Counted from the first letter of the stretch, positions 52,024 through 62,549 are shown. The stretch is 64,000 bases of DNA from an uncultured Rhodospirillales bacterium (GCA_903931735.1 CAIZDL010000062.1:1-64000), one strand, 5' to 3'. Notes: generated from the sequence alone by a model not told the origin. Translations and numbers: made by a program.

Positions 52024-54122
52024 TCGGTGGCCATTTTCTGTCTTTGGCGCCGTTGCTGTCTTGGCCGGTGCTGGCGGTGGCCGCCGGGGTGGCCTTGCTG
52101 GTGGCGGGCTATGGTTTGGTGCGCCGGGCGCGCGGCGCTGCGTGGCGGCTGGCCGCGCTGTTGGTGATTCTGACCGGCCTGCTTAATCCGTCGGTTGGCG
52201 TTGAGCGGCGCGAGGCGGTGAAAGACACTGCGGTGATCGTGCTGGACCAGTCGCCCAGTCAGTCGTTGGGAAGCAGGACCGCACGGGCCACCGCCGCCCT
52301 TGCCGAGTTTCAGCACCGGCTGGAGGGGACGCCGGGGTTGGAGCTGCGTGTGGTGCGGGTGGGGGAAAGCCCGGCGGGCGAGACCCGGTTGCCGGCGGGC
52401 GAGACCCGGTTGCCAGCGGGCGAGACCCGGTTGTTTGAGGCGTTGACCCGGAGTTTCGCCGATGTCCCGAAGCGCCAGCGGGCGGGGGCGATTTTAATCA
52501 CCGACGGGCAGGTTCACGATGTCCCTGTTGATGGGGCGGCGGCAGCGCAGTTCGGCCCGATTCACACGGTGTTGACCGGCGACCACGAGGAGGCCGATCG
52601 GCGCTTGGAGATCATTGCCGCGCCGCAATATGGCTTGGTGGGTAAGCCGGCGACGCTGGTTTTTCGGGTCACCGACCTGCCCCGGCCCCAGAGCGTGGAC
52701 GCTGTGGTGACGGTGCGGGAGGATGGCGGGCCGGCGCGCTCGCTTGCGGTGCCGGTGGGTCAGGAAATTTCGTTGCCGGTTACGCCCGCTCATGGCGGCC
52801 AGACGGTGGTGGAACTGGTGGCCGAGCCAGCCCCCCAAGAACTCACGCTTGTCAACAACCGCGCCGGGGTGGCGATCAACGCGGTGCGCGACCGGTTGAA
52901 GGTGCTGCTGGTTTCGGGCGAGCCTTATGCCGGCGAGCGCATTTGGCGCAATGTGTTGAAGTCCGACCCGGCGGTTGATCTGGTCCATTTCACCATTTTG
53001 CGGCCGCCGGACAAGCAGGATGGGACTCCGATCCGCGAATTGTCGTTGATTCCATTTCCAATCCGCGACCTCTTTGAAGTGAAGCTGGCCGAGTTTGATT
53101 TGGTGATTTTCGATCGATACCGCCAGCGCGGGGTTTTGCCGGTTCGGTATCTCGACAATATCGCCGACTATGTGCGCAAGGGCGGGGCGCTGCTGGAGGT
53201 GGGGGGCGCGGGCTTTGGCGATCTTCAGGGGTTGCGCGGCACGCCGCTCGGCGCCGTGCTTCCGGGGCAGCCGGTGGGGCGGGGCATCAGCCAACCGTTT
53301 CAGCCGGTCGTGACCGAGCTTGGCCGGCGTCATCCGGTCACCGCTGGCCTTACCGGGTCGGGGGCGCCCGGTTGGGGGCGCTGGCTGCGGCAGGCCGATC
53401 TGGCGGTCAACCGGGGCGTGGTGGTGATGTCGGGGGCCTCGGCACGGCCTTTGCTGATCCTCGATCGGGTCGGCGCCGGCCGGGTCGCGCAGTTGGCGTC
53501 CGACCAAATCTGGCTGTGGCAGCGCGGCTATGACGGCGGCGGTCCCCAGGCCGAGTTGCTGCGACGACTGGCCCACTGGTTGATGAAAGAGCCGGAGTTG
53601 GAGGAGGACGAGTTGCATGGCCGGGTGGAGGGCTCTCGGCTGACGGTGGAGCGACACAGCCTCAAGCCCTCGAGCCGGCCGGTTGGTGTCACATTTCCCG
53701 GCGGTGAGACCCGCGAGATTGCCCTGCACGACGATCCCGATGGCGTCGCCCGCGCCGAACTGACCGCTGGTGCGCCCGGCCTTTATCGGTTGGCAGATGG
53801 CGAGCATCAGGCGGTGGTGCTGGTGGGCAGCGCCAACACTGCGGAATTTGCAGACGTTCGCACCACGCCCGAGCGGTTGGCGGGCGTTGCCGCCGCGACC
53901 GGGGGCGGCGTGTTTTGGCTGGCCGACGGCCAGGGCGCCCTGCCCGAGATCCGCCGCCCGAAACCGGGAAGCACCACTGCGGGGCCGGGGTGGCTGGGCC
54001 TTACCGCCAACGGCGCTAGTCTCTTGAGCGGCAAGGAGGAAACGGCCCTCTTGCCAGCGCCATTGTTGTTGGTTTTAGTGCTGGGGGCGCTTGGGGCGGC
54101 GTGGTGGCGCGAGGGCCGTTAG
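52020..54122 (+). CDS. Membrane protein with vWA-like and glutamine-amidotransferase-like domains
   Basis: 700 residues, starting at an ATGA overlap with the DUF4159 gene. Two N-terminal helices lead to a vWA-like region (DTAVIVLDQSPSQSL; AILITDGQVHD), then a large domain with VLLVSGEPYAGERIWRNVL and LVIFDRYRQRG...GGALLEVGGAGFG, similar to amidotransferase-like folds seen in these operons. A C-terminal helix is followed by WWREGR. A 21-bp tandem repeat inserts PAGETRL three times at about residue 118-138. The function is unknown; co-translation with its neighbour implies a shared complex. Confidence 0.78.
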   Translation: MIGGHFLSLAPLLSWPVLAVAAGVALLVAGYGLVRRARGAAWRLAALLVILTGLLNPSVGVERREAVKDTAVIVLDQSPSQSLGSRTARATAALAEFQHRLEGTPGLELRVVRVGESPAGETRLPAGETRLPAGETRLFEALTRSFADVPKRQRAGAILITDGQVHDVPVDGAAAAQFGPIHTVLTGDHEEADRRLEIIAAPQYGLVGKPATLVFRVTDLPRPQSVDAVVTVREDGGPARSLAVPVGQEISLPVTPAHGGQTVVELVAEPAPQELTLVNNRAGVAINAVRDRLKVLLVSGEPYAGERIWRNVLKSDPAVDLVHFTILRPPDKQDGTPIRELSLIPFPIRDLFEVKLAEFDLVIFDRYRQRGVLPVRYLDNIADYVRKGGALLEVGGAGFGDLQGLRGTPLGAVLPGQPVGRGISQPFQPVVTELGRRHPVTAGLTGSGAPGWGRWLRQADLAVNRGVVVMSGASARPLLILDRVGAGRVAQLASDQIWLWQRGYDGGGPQAELLRRLAHWLMKEPELEEDELHGRVEGSRLTVERHSLKPSSRPVGVTFPGGETREIALHDDPDGVARAELTAGAPGLYRLADGEHQAVVLVGSANTAEFADVRTTPERLAGVAAATGGGVFWLADGQGALPEIRRPKPGSTTAGPGWLGLTANGASLLSGKEETALLPAPLLLVLVLGALGAAWWREGR
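52371..52433 (+). repeat. In-frame 3 x 21 bp tandem repeat
   Basis: CCGGCGGGCGAGACCCGGTTG occurs three times, with one change in the last copy, encoding three PAGETRL heptads inside the 700-residue membrane protein. Being in frame, copy number could vary without loss of the protein. Confidence 0.95.
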
Positions 54123-54192
54123 GATAAGGGCGTTGCAACAGCGGCGTGATGCCGCCATACTCGGGCGCTGGCGAGAGAGGACCCAAGGGACA

Positions 54193-54441
54193 ATGCAGGT
54201 GGAAAACAGACTTCTCGACGATCTTGCGAAGGTTGCGGGCGGCGCCCTTGGTGCGCTTAGCGGTCTGCGCGGCGAGGTTGAGGCGCAAATTCGGCAGCAA
54301 ATGGAGCGCGTTCTCAGCCAGATGGATGTGGTGAGCCGCGAGGAATTTGAGGCGATGAGGGAAATGGTCGTCAAGGCGCGGCAAGAACAAGAGGCGATGG
54401 CCGAGCGGTTGGCGGCGGCTGAAGCATGCCTATCGGGTTGA
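54193..54441 (+). CDS. ubiK: UbiK/BMFP-family ubiquinone biosynthesis accessory protein, C-terminus altered by insertion
   Basis: 82 residues from ATG 54193 with AAGGGA upstream. The family motif MQVENRLLDDLAKVAGGALGAL and the long coiled coil EEFEAMREMVVKARQEQEAMAERL are typical. UbiK helps the Ubi complex in aerobic ubiquinone synthesis; it also causes membrane fusion in vitro. The reading frame runs into a small mobile element and ends CLSG. If the element and one target duplicate are removed, the frame continues AEARLAGLTTGKSA and stops, giving 89 residues with a continuous coiled coil. The conserved region is intact, so function may be retained. Confidence 0.88.
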   Translation: MQVENRLLDDLAKVAGGALGALSGLRGEVEAQIRQQMERVLSQMDVVSREEFEAMREMVVKARQEQEAMAERLAAAEACLSG

Positions 54442-54557
54442 CGCATACACCTACCAGATGTAGGTGCGTCTCAGGGGAAATAGCCAACGTTTCCAGCAAA
54501 CCCCCACTCCCAAGCCCACTACCTATTGTGGGTGTATGCGTCAACCCGATAGGCATG
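54425..54557. mobile_element. MITE-like element (133 bp) inserted in the ubiK 3' end
   Basis: Perfect 27-bp terminal inverted repeats (54425-54451 and 54531-54557) enclose 79 bp. The element is flanked by identical 8-bp direct repeats, GGCTGAAG at 54417-54424 and 54558-54565, the expected target site duplication. It encodes no transposase, so it must move with help from a full-size relative elsewhere. Inside the left arm CACCTAC-cagat-GTAGGTG forms a competing hairpin, and CCCAC/GTGGG forms one on the right. Confidence 0.88.
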
Positions 54558-54737
54558 GGCTGAAGCTCGTCTTGCTGGGTTGACCACGGGAAAAAGCGCC
54601 TGATTGTGTTGGCAACGCCAGGCTCGCATGGCCCAGCGCGAAATTCTGTTGCGCCGGATGGTGCCTTCTGGCACCGTCGCGCGGGAGAGCGTTAGTTTGG
54701 GCTTGAACCACAATATATTGGTTTGGGGAGGGTGCGC

Positions 54738-55241
54738 ATGTCGATAGCGGCGCAAGAAACCGCGAAGGCGACACACAATCCGCTCGATATCGTCGAGGAA
54801 ATCGTCGCCGCAAACGAGTGGCCCTTTGACCGCTCCAGCGACGAAGAGATGGTGGTCGAAATCAGCGGCCGTTGGTGCGACTACCGGCTCTATTTCGTCT
54901 GGCAGCAAGACCTGAGCGCGATGCAGTTTTCCTGTCAGTTCGACATGAAGGTTCAGAGCCATCGCCGCTCGGTGGTCAACGACTTGCTGGCCGAGGTCAA
55001 CACCCGAATGTGGCTTGGGCACTTCGATATTTGTGCCGAGGAGCAAACGCCGATGTTCCGCCAGACCACGTTGTTGCGCGGCCCGAACGGGGTCAGCGTC
55101 GAACAACTGGAAGATCTGGTCGAGATCGCGCTTTCCGAGTGCGAGCGGTTTTACCCTGCGTTCCAGTTTGTCATTTGGGGTGGCAAGACGCCGACCGAGG
55201 CGGTTTCGGCGGCGCTGCTCGATACTGTTGGCGAGGCTTGA
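54738..55241 (+). CDS. YbjN domain-containing protein
   Basis: 167 residues from ATG 54738 with GGGAGGG five bases upstream. The YbjN fold (related to type III secretion chaperones) is suggested by MVVEISGRWCDYRLYFVWQQD, VNDLLAEVNTRMWLGHFDI and FYPAFQFVIWGGKTPTEAV. E. coli YbjN influences stress and motility when overexpressed; no molecular function is proven. It commonly precedes proC in alphaproteobacteria and does so here with a 5-bp gap. Confidence 0.88.
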   Translation: MSIAAQETAKATHNPLDIVEEIVAANEWPFDRSSDEEMVVEISGRWCDYRLYFVWQQDLSAMQFSCQFDMKVQSHRRSVVNDLLAEVNTRMWLGHFDICAEEQTPMFRQTTLLRGPNGVSVEQLEDLVEIALSECERFYPAFQFVIWGGKTPTEAVSAALLDTVGEA

Positions 55242-55246
55242 GCCCG

Positions 55247-56053
55247 ATGGCCCTTACTTTGCTCTTGGTTGGTTGCGGCAAAATGGGCGGCGCGTTGCTG
55301 GAGGGCTGGCTCGCCACCGGGTCGGTCGCGCGGGTGGTGGTGGTCGAGCCGAATGATTTTGGCGCCAACGTCGGTCACGAGCGGGTGTTGCGCTGCGCCG
55401 GCGCCGATGCGCTGCCCTCGCGGTTCTCGCCCGATGTGGTGGTGTTTGCGGTCAAGCCCCAAGTGTTGGGCGGGGTGGTGCCTGATTATCGGCGCTTTGT
55501 TGGTCCGGGCACGGTTTTTCTCAGCATTGCCGCCGGTAAGCCGATTGCGTGGTTTGAGCAGCAGCTCGCCCCAGCGGCGGCGGTGGTTCGGGCCATGCCC
55601 AACACACCGGCATCGGTCGGGCGGGGCATTACCGTCGGCTGCGCCAACGCCGCCGTGTCTGAGGCGCAGCGCGAGGCCTGCGAAATGTTGCTTCGGGCGG
55701 TGGGCGATGTTGCCTGGATTGACGATGAAGCGCTGATCGACCCGGTGACGGCGGTTTCGGGCAGCGGTCCGGCCTATGTTTTCTTGGTGATCGAGGCGTT
55801 GGCGTTGGCGGGCGAGAAAGCGGGCTTGCCGCCCGAGCTGGCCATGCGTCTTGCCCGGGCTACGGTTGCCGGCTCGGGAGAGTTGGCGCACCGGTCCATT
55901 GAGTCCGCCGCGACCTTGCGCCGTAACGTGACCAGCCCCGGCGGCACCACTGAAGCCGCGCTAAGGGTGTTGATGGCCGCGGACGGGATGCAGCCCTTGT
56001 TTGATCGCGCCGTTGCCGCCGCAACCAAGCGGGCGGGCGAACTGGCTGGGTAG
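55247..56053 (+). CDS. proC: Pyrroline-5-carboxylate reductase
   Basis: 268 residues from ATG 55247 (the track start lies in another gene's frame). It makes L-proline from pyrroline-5-carboxylate with NAD(P)H. The Rossmann motif is LLLVGCGKMGGALLEGW. AVKPQ, RAMPNTPASVGRG, VSGSGPAYVFLVIEAL and TSPGGTTEAALRVL are family signatures. A TAGAGCAT palindrome follows the gene. Confidence 0.95.
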   Translation: MALTLLLVGCGKMGGALLEGWLATGSVARVVVVEPNDFGANVGHERVLRCAGADALPSRFSPDVVVFAVKPQVLGGVVPDYRRFVGPGTVFLSIAAGKPIAWFEQQLAPAAAVVRAMPNTPASVGRGITVGCANAAVSEAQREACEMLLRAVGDVAWIDDEALIDPVTAVSGSGPAYVFLVIEALALAGEKAGLPPELAMRLARATVAGSGELAHRSIESAATLRRNVTSPGGTTEAALRVLMAADGMQPLFDRAVAAATKRAGELAG

Positions 56054-56078
56054 CGTTGATCCGCGCTAAAACAAAAGT

Positions 56079-56095
56079 TAGAGCATGATGCTCTA
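56079..56095. terminator. Palindrome between convergent proC and the HD-GYP gene
   Basis: TAGAGCATGATGCTCTA pairs TAGAGCAT with ATGCTCTA around a single base, followed by TAAAATTT. The right arm includes the TAG of the HD-GYP gene. It may act as a terminator for proC; the very short loop means a cruciform or operator role is also possible. Confidence 0.5.
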
Positions 56096-57208
56096 TAAAA
56101 TTTCCCCACCGGTGGTATCGAGTACCAGCTCTTTGAAGAGGCGCAGCAGGTGTTGGTCGAGGTGGGCGGCCATTGGGCCGGTCATCATCGCCAGCGCCTC
56201 GCTGACCGGCATTCCCGGCTTGTAGACCCGGCGGTCGGTGAGGGCGCTGAAGATATCGACAATCGCGGCCATGCGCGCCAGCTCGTTGATCTCTTTTCCC
56301 TTAAGGCCTTTGGGATAGCCCGAGCCGTCGAGCTTTTCGTGGTGCTGCCCGGCGATGATGATTGCGGCCTTGGGGATGGTGAGGCTCGCTTGGAGAAAAT
56401 CCAGCGTGACCGGGACGTGGGAGCGCATCACTTCCCATTCCCCCGCATCGAGTCGGCCGGGTTTGTTGAGCACCGCGTGGGGGATCAGCATCTTTCCGGT
56501 GTCGTGGAGCAGGCCGCCGCACGCGAGCAGCAATTGCTCGTTGTGGTTGAGGCCGATGGCACTGCCAAACAGGCAGAGCATGGTCGCGACCTTCAACGAG
56601 TGGGCGTAGGTGTAATTATCGTGGCTTTTGACGCCGTTGAGCAGGGCGCGAAAATCGCTGGCGGCGATCACGTCGACCAAGGGCTCGCACGCCGTCCGCA
56701 TCCCGGCATAATCGATTCGGGTTCCCGTCTCCATGATTTCGGAAAGGCTCTGGAAAACGTCGAGGGTGCCGCGGAGCGCCGCGCGCTCTTTGGGCGGCAA
56801 CAGATCCCATTGCGCCTCGACGTGAAGGCTGAGCTGGGTGGTAACCGCGTGCATCAAGGCGCTGTAGCGGTAAGGCTTCACCAGATAGGCGTTCGCATCG
56901 CACTTGCGGACGGCGTGCTGAAGCGCTGATTCCTCCAGCTTGGAGGTGATGATAATCGGCATATCGGCGATGTCGGGGTTCTGATCGCGCCGTATCTGCC
57001 GGACCAGCTCATAGCCCCCTTGGGGCGGGGCCAGATCATCGATGATGATCAGATCGGGCGTCCGGGTCCGGATTCCCCGTAGCGCCGAGTCGGTGTCGGC
57101 GTAGTAATTGACTCGATAGAAATTGATCAGCGCCCGTACGATCTGATCGCGGTGGCTGGTGGCCGGGTCGACAATAACCAGAAGGGGAACCTGACGAAGC
57201 TCAGGCAT
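56093..57208 (-). CDS. Response regulator with HD-GYP domain
   Basis: 371 residues. The receiver domain (1-120) has Asp57 in DLIIIDDLAPPQGG, a Thr/Ser at IIITSK and Lys in AYLVKPYR. The output domain has the HD motif (LLHDTGKMLIP) and the GYP motif (HHEKLDGSGYPKGLKG), with upstream NYTYAHSLKVA. HD-GYP proteins hydrolyse cyclic di-GMP. With all key motifs present, this is probably an active phosphodiesterase controlled by phosphorylation. No kinase is adjacent. Confidence 0.92.
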   Translation of the reverse strand: MPELRQVPLLVIVDPATSHRDQIVRALINFYRVNYYADTDSALRGIRTRTPDLIIIDDLAPPQGGYELVRQIRRDQNPDIADMPIIITSKLEESALQHAVRKCDANAYLVKPYRYSALMHAVTTQLSLHVEAQWDLLPPKERAALRGTLDVFQSLSEIMETGTRIDYAGMRTACEPLVDVIAASDFRALLNGVKSHDNYTYAHSLKVATMLCLFGSAIGLNHNEQLLLACGGLLHDTGKMLIPHAVLNKPGRLDAGEWEVMRSHVPVTLDFLQASLTIPKAAIIIAGQHHEKLDGSGYPKGLKGKEINELARMAAIVDIFSALTDRRVYKPGMPVSEALAMMTGPMAAHLDQHLLRLFKELVLDTTGGEIL

Positions 57209-57308
57209 GGCCCCCCCTCATTAAGTTCACAGTCCGACGCGACCGATCGGCCGGAGTATGACGTTAGCGGCGCCGGGTCGTCAACCAACCCCTTGCCGAG
57301 GCCGCCTT

Positions 57309-58073
57309 TTACCGCGACTTTGCGAACAGTGTGTTGATGCGCTGCTGAATGGCCTCGGCGGCGGCGCGGGGGTTTTCGGCGTCCCGGATCGGCCGGCCGA
57401 CCACAATATAATCGGCACCCTTCCGAAACGCCTCTTCAACATCCACCGTGCGCTTCTGGTCGTCGGTTGCGCGGTTTTCCACCGGGCGGATGCCAGGGAC
57501 GATGATCAGGAAATCTTTGCCGCTGTCCTGGCGCAGCGCGTTGACCTCAAGGCCCGAGGAAATAACGCCGTCGCACCCAAGCTTAATGGCCCGGCGGGCG
57601 CGCGAGAGCACCAGCGCTTGAACATCCACCGCAAAGCCCAGATCGTCGAGATCGCCCCGATCAAGGCTGGTCAAAATCGTGACCGCAAGAATTTTGAGAG
57701 TGCCCTTCGCCCGGCAAGCGGCTTCAAGAATGGCGTCGTTGCCGTGGACGGTGGCAAAGGTCGCGGGGTGGTCGCGTAGCCGCGCAACCGCCCTTCCAAC
57801 CGTTTCGGGAACGTCGAAAAACTTGAGGTCGACAAAGATTTTTTTATTCTTCGTCGAGAGCCAGTTCAAAAACTCGAAATAGTCGCCGGCCATGAAAAGT
57901 TCGAGGCCGATTTTGTAGAATTTAACGCTGTCGCCCAGCCGCTCCACCATCGCTTTTGCAGCATCGATGCTGGGGAGGTCCAGCGCAAAAATAAGCCGCT
58001 CATCGGCCGGAATGTCTTTGTCGGAAAGCCAGCAATCCATCGTCGTCGCGCCCAACTCATTGGTTATCATCAC
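57309..58073 (-). CDS. pyrF: Orotidine 5'-phosphate decarboxylase
   Basis: 254 residues from ATG 58073 with GAGGAGA upstream. It forms UMP from OMP, the last step of pyrimidine synthesis. The catalytic Asp-Lys-Asp array is in FVDLKFFDVPETV; Phe-Phe replaces the more usual Leu-His. VPGIRP and ADYIVVGRPI are the phosphate-binding motifs. An alternative start at MDCWLSD, 11 codons in, would also fit. It follows lepA by 26 bp. Confidence 0.94.
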   Translation of the reverse strand: MMITNELGATTMDCWLSDKDIPADERLIFALDLPSIDAAKAMVERLGDSVKFYKIGLELFMAGDYFEFLNWLSTKNKKIFVDLKFFDVPETVGRAVARLRDHPATFATVHGNDAILEAACRAKGTLKILAVTILTSLDRGDLDDLGFAVDVQALVLSRARRAIKLGCDGVISSGLEVNALRQDSGKDFLIIVPGIRPVENRATDDQKRTVDVEEAFRKGADYIVVGRPIRDAENPRAAAEAIQQRINTLFAKSR

Positions 58074-58099
58074 GCTGTCTCCTCGCCCCTCCCCGCTCG

Positions 58100-59902
<1,803 letters not shown>

Positions 59903-59982
59903 GGCGTGCGCGTTCAAACCCCAAAGCTGCGCCGGGACCATAAGGCCCCCGGCGCCGCCGCGCAATGCTGGTCACGTCCTTC

Positions 59983-60873
59983 TTAAAATACCGACTCGGC
60001 AACCTTGCGGACCAGGAAATCGCGGAAGACGGCGATGCGTTTGGAGTGGCGCAGTTCTTCGGCGTAAACGAAGTAAGATTCCAGCTTTGGGGTCTCGACC
60101 TCGGGCAGAATTTTTACGATGTCGGGGCGGCCCTCAACCATATAGTCGGGCAGCACCGCGATGCCGAGCCCGCTTTCCACGGCGCGGAAGATGGCGTGCA
60201 TGTTGTTGACCCGCAGCACCGGCTTGCGCGCCGACTGGCCGCTGGAGCCCGACTCCATAAGCAGGTTGATGTCGTTGATCAGCGGGCGGTTATCGTCGGT
60301 GAAGGCGATAATGTCGTGTTGGTCCAATTCCGCCGCCGTCTTGGGCGTGCCCCGCCGTTTGAGGTAGCCGATATGGGCAAAAATGTGAAAGCGCAGGGTC
60401 ATCAAGTGGCGCTGGATCAGGTCTGGCTGGCGCGGTGTGTTCATGCGAATGGCGATATCCGCCTCGCGCATCGCCAGATCAAGCTCGTTGTCGTCCACCA
60501 GCAGGGTGAACTGAATGTCGGGGTAGAGCGCCAAAAACTCGCGGATGCGCGGCGCGAGCCAAGTTGTGCCAAAGGCCACGGTGGTGGTGACTTTCAACGG
60601 CCCTTTGGAATGCTCCCGGCTTTCTGAGAGCATGGCTTCGGTCATCGAGAGTTTGGCGAACACGTCGCGGGCGGTGCGGAACAGCAACTCGCCTTGCTCG
60701 GTGAGGATCAACCCGCGCGCGTGCCGGTGAAACAGCGGCACATTCAGGCTTTCCTCAAGGGCGCTAATCTGGCGGCTTACCGCAGATTGGCTAAGGTTGA
60801 GGGCCTCGCCAGCGTGAGTGAAGCTTCCGGCCTCAGCCACGGCGTGAAAAACCCTCAGTTTATCCCAATCCAT
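59983..60873 (-). CDS. LysR-family transcriptional regulator
   Basis: 296 residues from ATG 60873 with GAGGG upstream. The N-terminal winged helix-turn-helix is clear (LRVFHAVAEAGSFTHAGEALNLSQSAVSRQISALEE), followed by the periplasmic-binding-like effector domain (VTTTVAFGTTWLAPRIREFL; RVNNMHAIFRAVESGLGIAVLPDYM). LysR regulators often control a divergent neighbour, and here that is gpsA; no typical T-N11-A palindrome is obvious. The effector is unknown. Confidence 0.9.
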   Translation of the reverse strand: MDWDKLRVFHAVAEAGSFTHAGEALNLSQSAVSRQISALEESLNVPLFHRHARGLILTEQGELLFRTARDVFAKLSMTEAMLSESREHSKGPLKVTTTVAFGTTWLAPRIREFLALYPDIQFTLLVDDNELDLAMREADIAIRMNTPRQPDLIQRHLMTLRFHIFAHIGYLKRRGTPKTAAELDQHDIIAFTDDNRPLINDINLLMESGSSGQSARKPVLRVNNMHAIFRAVESGLGIAVLPDYMVEGRPDIVKILPEVETPKLESYFVYAEELRHSKRIAVFRDFLVRKVAESVF

Positions 60874-61019
60874 CGCACCCTCGATCCGATTCAGGCGGTT
60901 GGCCGATATGTTATCTTCGCAACAATATACCTCACGTCCCACGGAAAACACAGGGGGCTTGTGCGTGTGGGCGGGGTTTGCGACAGTATCCTTTGGTGTG
61001 TATTAAAGGAGATAGGGCG

Positions 61020-62024
61020 GTGGCGGCTTCGATGGAGATGGCACGGATCGGGGTGGTTGGCGGTGGGGCCTGGGGCACGGCGTTGGCCCAGGCGGCAGCG
61101 CGCGCCGGGCGCTCGGTCCTGCTCTGGGCGCTGGAGCCGGGTGTGGTGGACGCCATCAACAACGCCCACGAGAATCGGGTTTTTTTACCGGGCATCCCGC
61201 TCGATGGGGCCATCCGGGCTACCGGAAGTCTGGCTGAGGTTGCCGAGACCGATGCCGTGCTGCTGGTGGCGCCGGCTCAGCATTTGCGCCGAGTCGGGCA
61301 ATCACTGGCGCCGTTCATGCGCCCTGGCGTGCCGGCGGTGATTTGCGCCAAGGGGGTTGAACTTGGCACCTGCTCGCTCATGACCGAGGTGGCGGCGGCG
61401 GTGTTGCCCAAGGCACCGCTCGCGGTGTTGTCGGGGCCGACGTTTGCGGCCGAGGTGGCGCGCGGGTTGCCAACCGCCGTTACTCTCGCCGCGGCCGATG
61501 CCGAAATCGGTACCCGGCTGGTCGAGGCGTTGGGCGGACGGATGTTCCGGCCCTACCTCACAGATGACCCGATTGGCGCCCAGATCGGCGGCGCGGTCAA
61601 AAACGTGTTGGCCATCGCGTGCGGCGTGGTCGAGGGCCGGGGCTTTGGCGATAACGCCCGCGCGGCCTTGATCACGCGTGGTCTGGCCGAGATGGTTCGG
61701 CTGGGAGCGGCGCTCGGCGGTCGGGCCGAGACGTTGATGGGCCTGTCCGGGCTCGGCGATCTCACCCTCACCTGCACCAGCCGGCAATCGCGCAACAACT
61801 CTTTGGGCGCGGCCCTAGGCGAAGGGCGGTTGCTCGCCGATATCCTTGGGGAGCGCAAAACGGTGGCCGAGGGTGTGCATAGTGCGGCGGCCGTGGTGGC
61901 GCTCGCCGGCCGGCTCGGAGTCGATATGCCGATTTGCGAGGCGGTCGACGCCATTCTCAATCGTGATGCCGTGATCGAGGACGTTATTGGCGGCTTGCTC
62001 GCCCGGCCGTTTAGGGGCGAGTAG
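61020..62024 (+). CDS. gpsA: Glycerol-3-phosphate dehydrogenase [NAD(P)+]
   Basis: 334 residues from GTG 61020, preceded by AAAGGAGA; ATGs at 61032 and 61038 are alternatives. It reduces DHAP to sn-glycerol-3-phosphate for phospholipid synthesis. Motifs: IGVVGGGAWGTALAQAAA, LLVAPAQHL, CAKGVEL, VLSGPTFAAEVARGLPTA, GGAVKNVLAIA (catalytic Lys), LSGLGDLTLTCTS. The usual neighbour tsaD is absent. A lipoprotein gene follows by 27 bp. Confidence 0.95.
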   Translation: MAASMEMARIGVVGGGAWGTALAQAAARAGRSVLLWALEPGVVDAINNAHENRVFLPGIPLDGAIRATGSLAEVAETDAVLLVAPAQHLRRVGQSLAPFMRPGVPAVICAKGVELGTCSLMTEVAAAVLPKAPLAVLSGPTFAAEVARGLPTAVTLAAADAEIGTRLVEALGGRMFRPYLTDDPIGAQIGGAVKNVLAIACGVVEGRGFGDNARAALITRGLAEMVRLGAALGGRAETLMGLSGLGDLTLTCTSRQSRNNSLGAALGEGRLLADILGERKTVAEGVHSAAAVVALAGRLGVDMPICEAVDAILNRDAVIEDVIGGLLARPFRGE

Positions 62025-62051
62025 CGGGGCCGGACGGGGAGGGACGAGGCG

Positions 62052-62519
62052 ATGGTGGTGAGGATCGGCCGGGCGGGACTCGGGCTGTGCATGGCGGCTT
62101 TGATAGCGGTGGCCGGGTGCGTCCCGCAATCCGATCGGGGCGAGCAGGTTACGATCGCGCCGGCCTATGTTTTCGCGCTCGGCGTCCACCAAGACGACGT
62201 GGTGGGGATGCTCGGCTGGCCCAACGTCGGGCCGCGCTTCGATAACCGGACCCAGACCTATGAGTTGATTTATACCTATCCCTTCTTGGCGATTCAGGCT
62301 GAAACCCGATTTTCCAACGGCACCACCCGGGCCGAAATGGTCGATACCGTGCATCTCTTTTTCTCGCGCGCGGGGCAGCTCACGAGCATGGGCACGCGGA
62401 CCGATCGTTGGTATTCCACCTTTATCGAGCAACCGGTGCAGCGGATCACGGTGTTGCCGCGGGTTATCCATGCTTCGGGGCTGGTTACGGCGCCGGTGCC
62501 GAAGTCGTCGGGAGATTAG
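62052..62519 (+). CDS. Lipoprotein of unknown function
   Basis: 155 residues. The signal sequence LCMAALIAVAGC ends in a lipobox (VAGC), so the mature protein is expected to be lipid-anchored. VHQDDVVGMLGWPNVGPRFDNRTQTYELIYTYPF has the look of an SmpA/OmlA-like fold (a short helical pair then strands), which in BAM-complex lipoproteins helps outer-membrane assembly. This similarity is by eye only. Confidence 0.7.
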   Translation: MVVRIGRAGLGLCMAALIAVAGCVPQSDRGEQVTIAPAYVFALGVHQDDVVGMLGWPNVGPRFDNRTQTYELIYTYPFLAIQAETRFSNGTTRAEMVDTVHLFFSRAGQLTSMGTRTDRWYSTFIEQPVQRITVLPRVIHASGLVTAPVPKSSGD

Positions 62520-62549
62520 AGCGGGGTGAGCAAGGGAGGGGGAGGCGTT

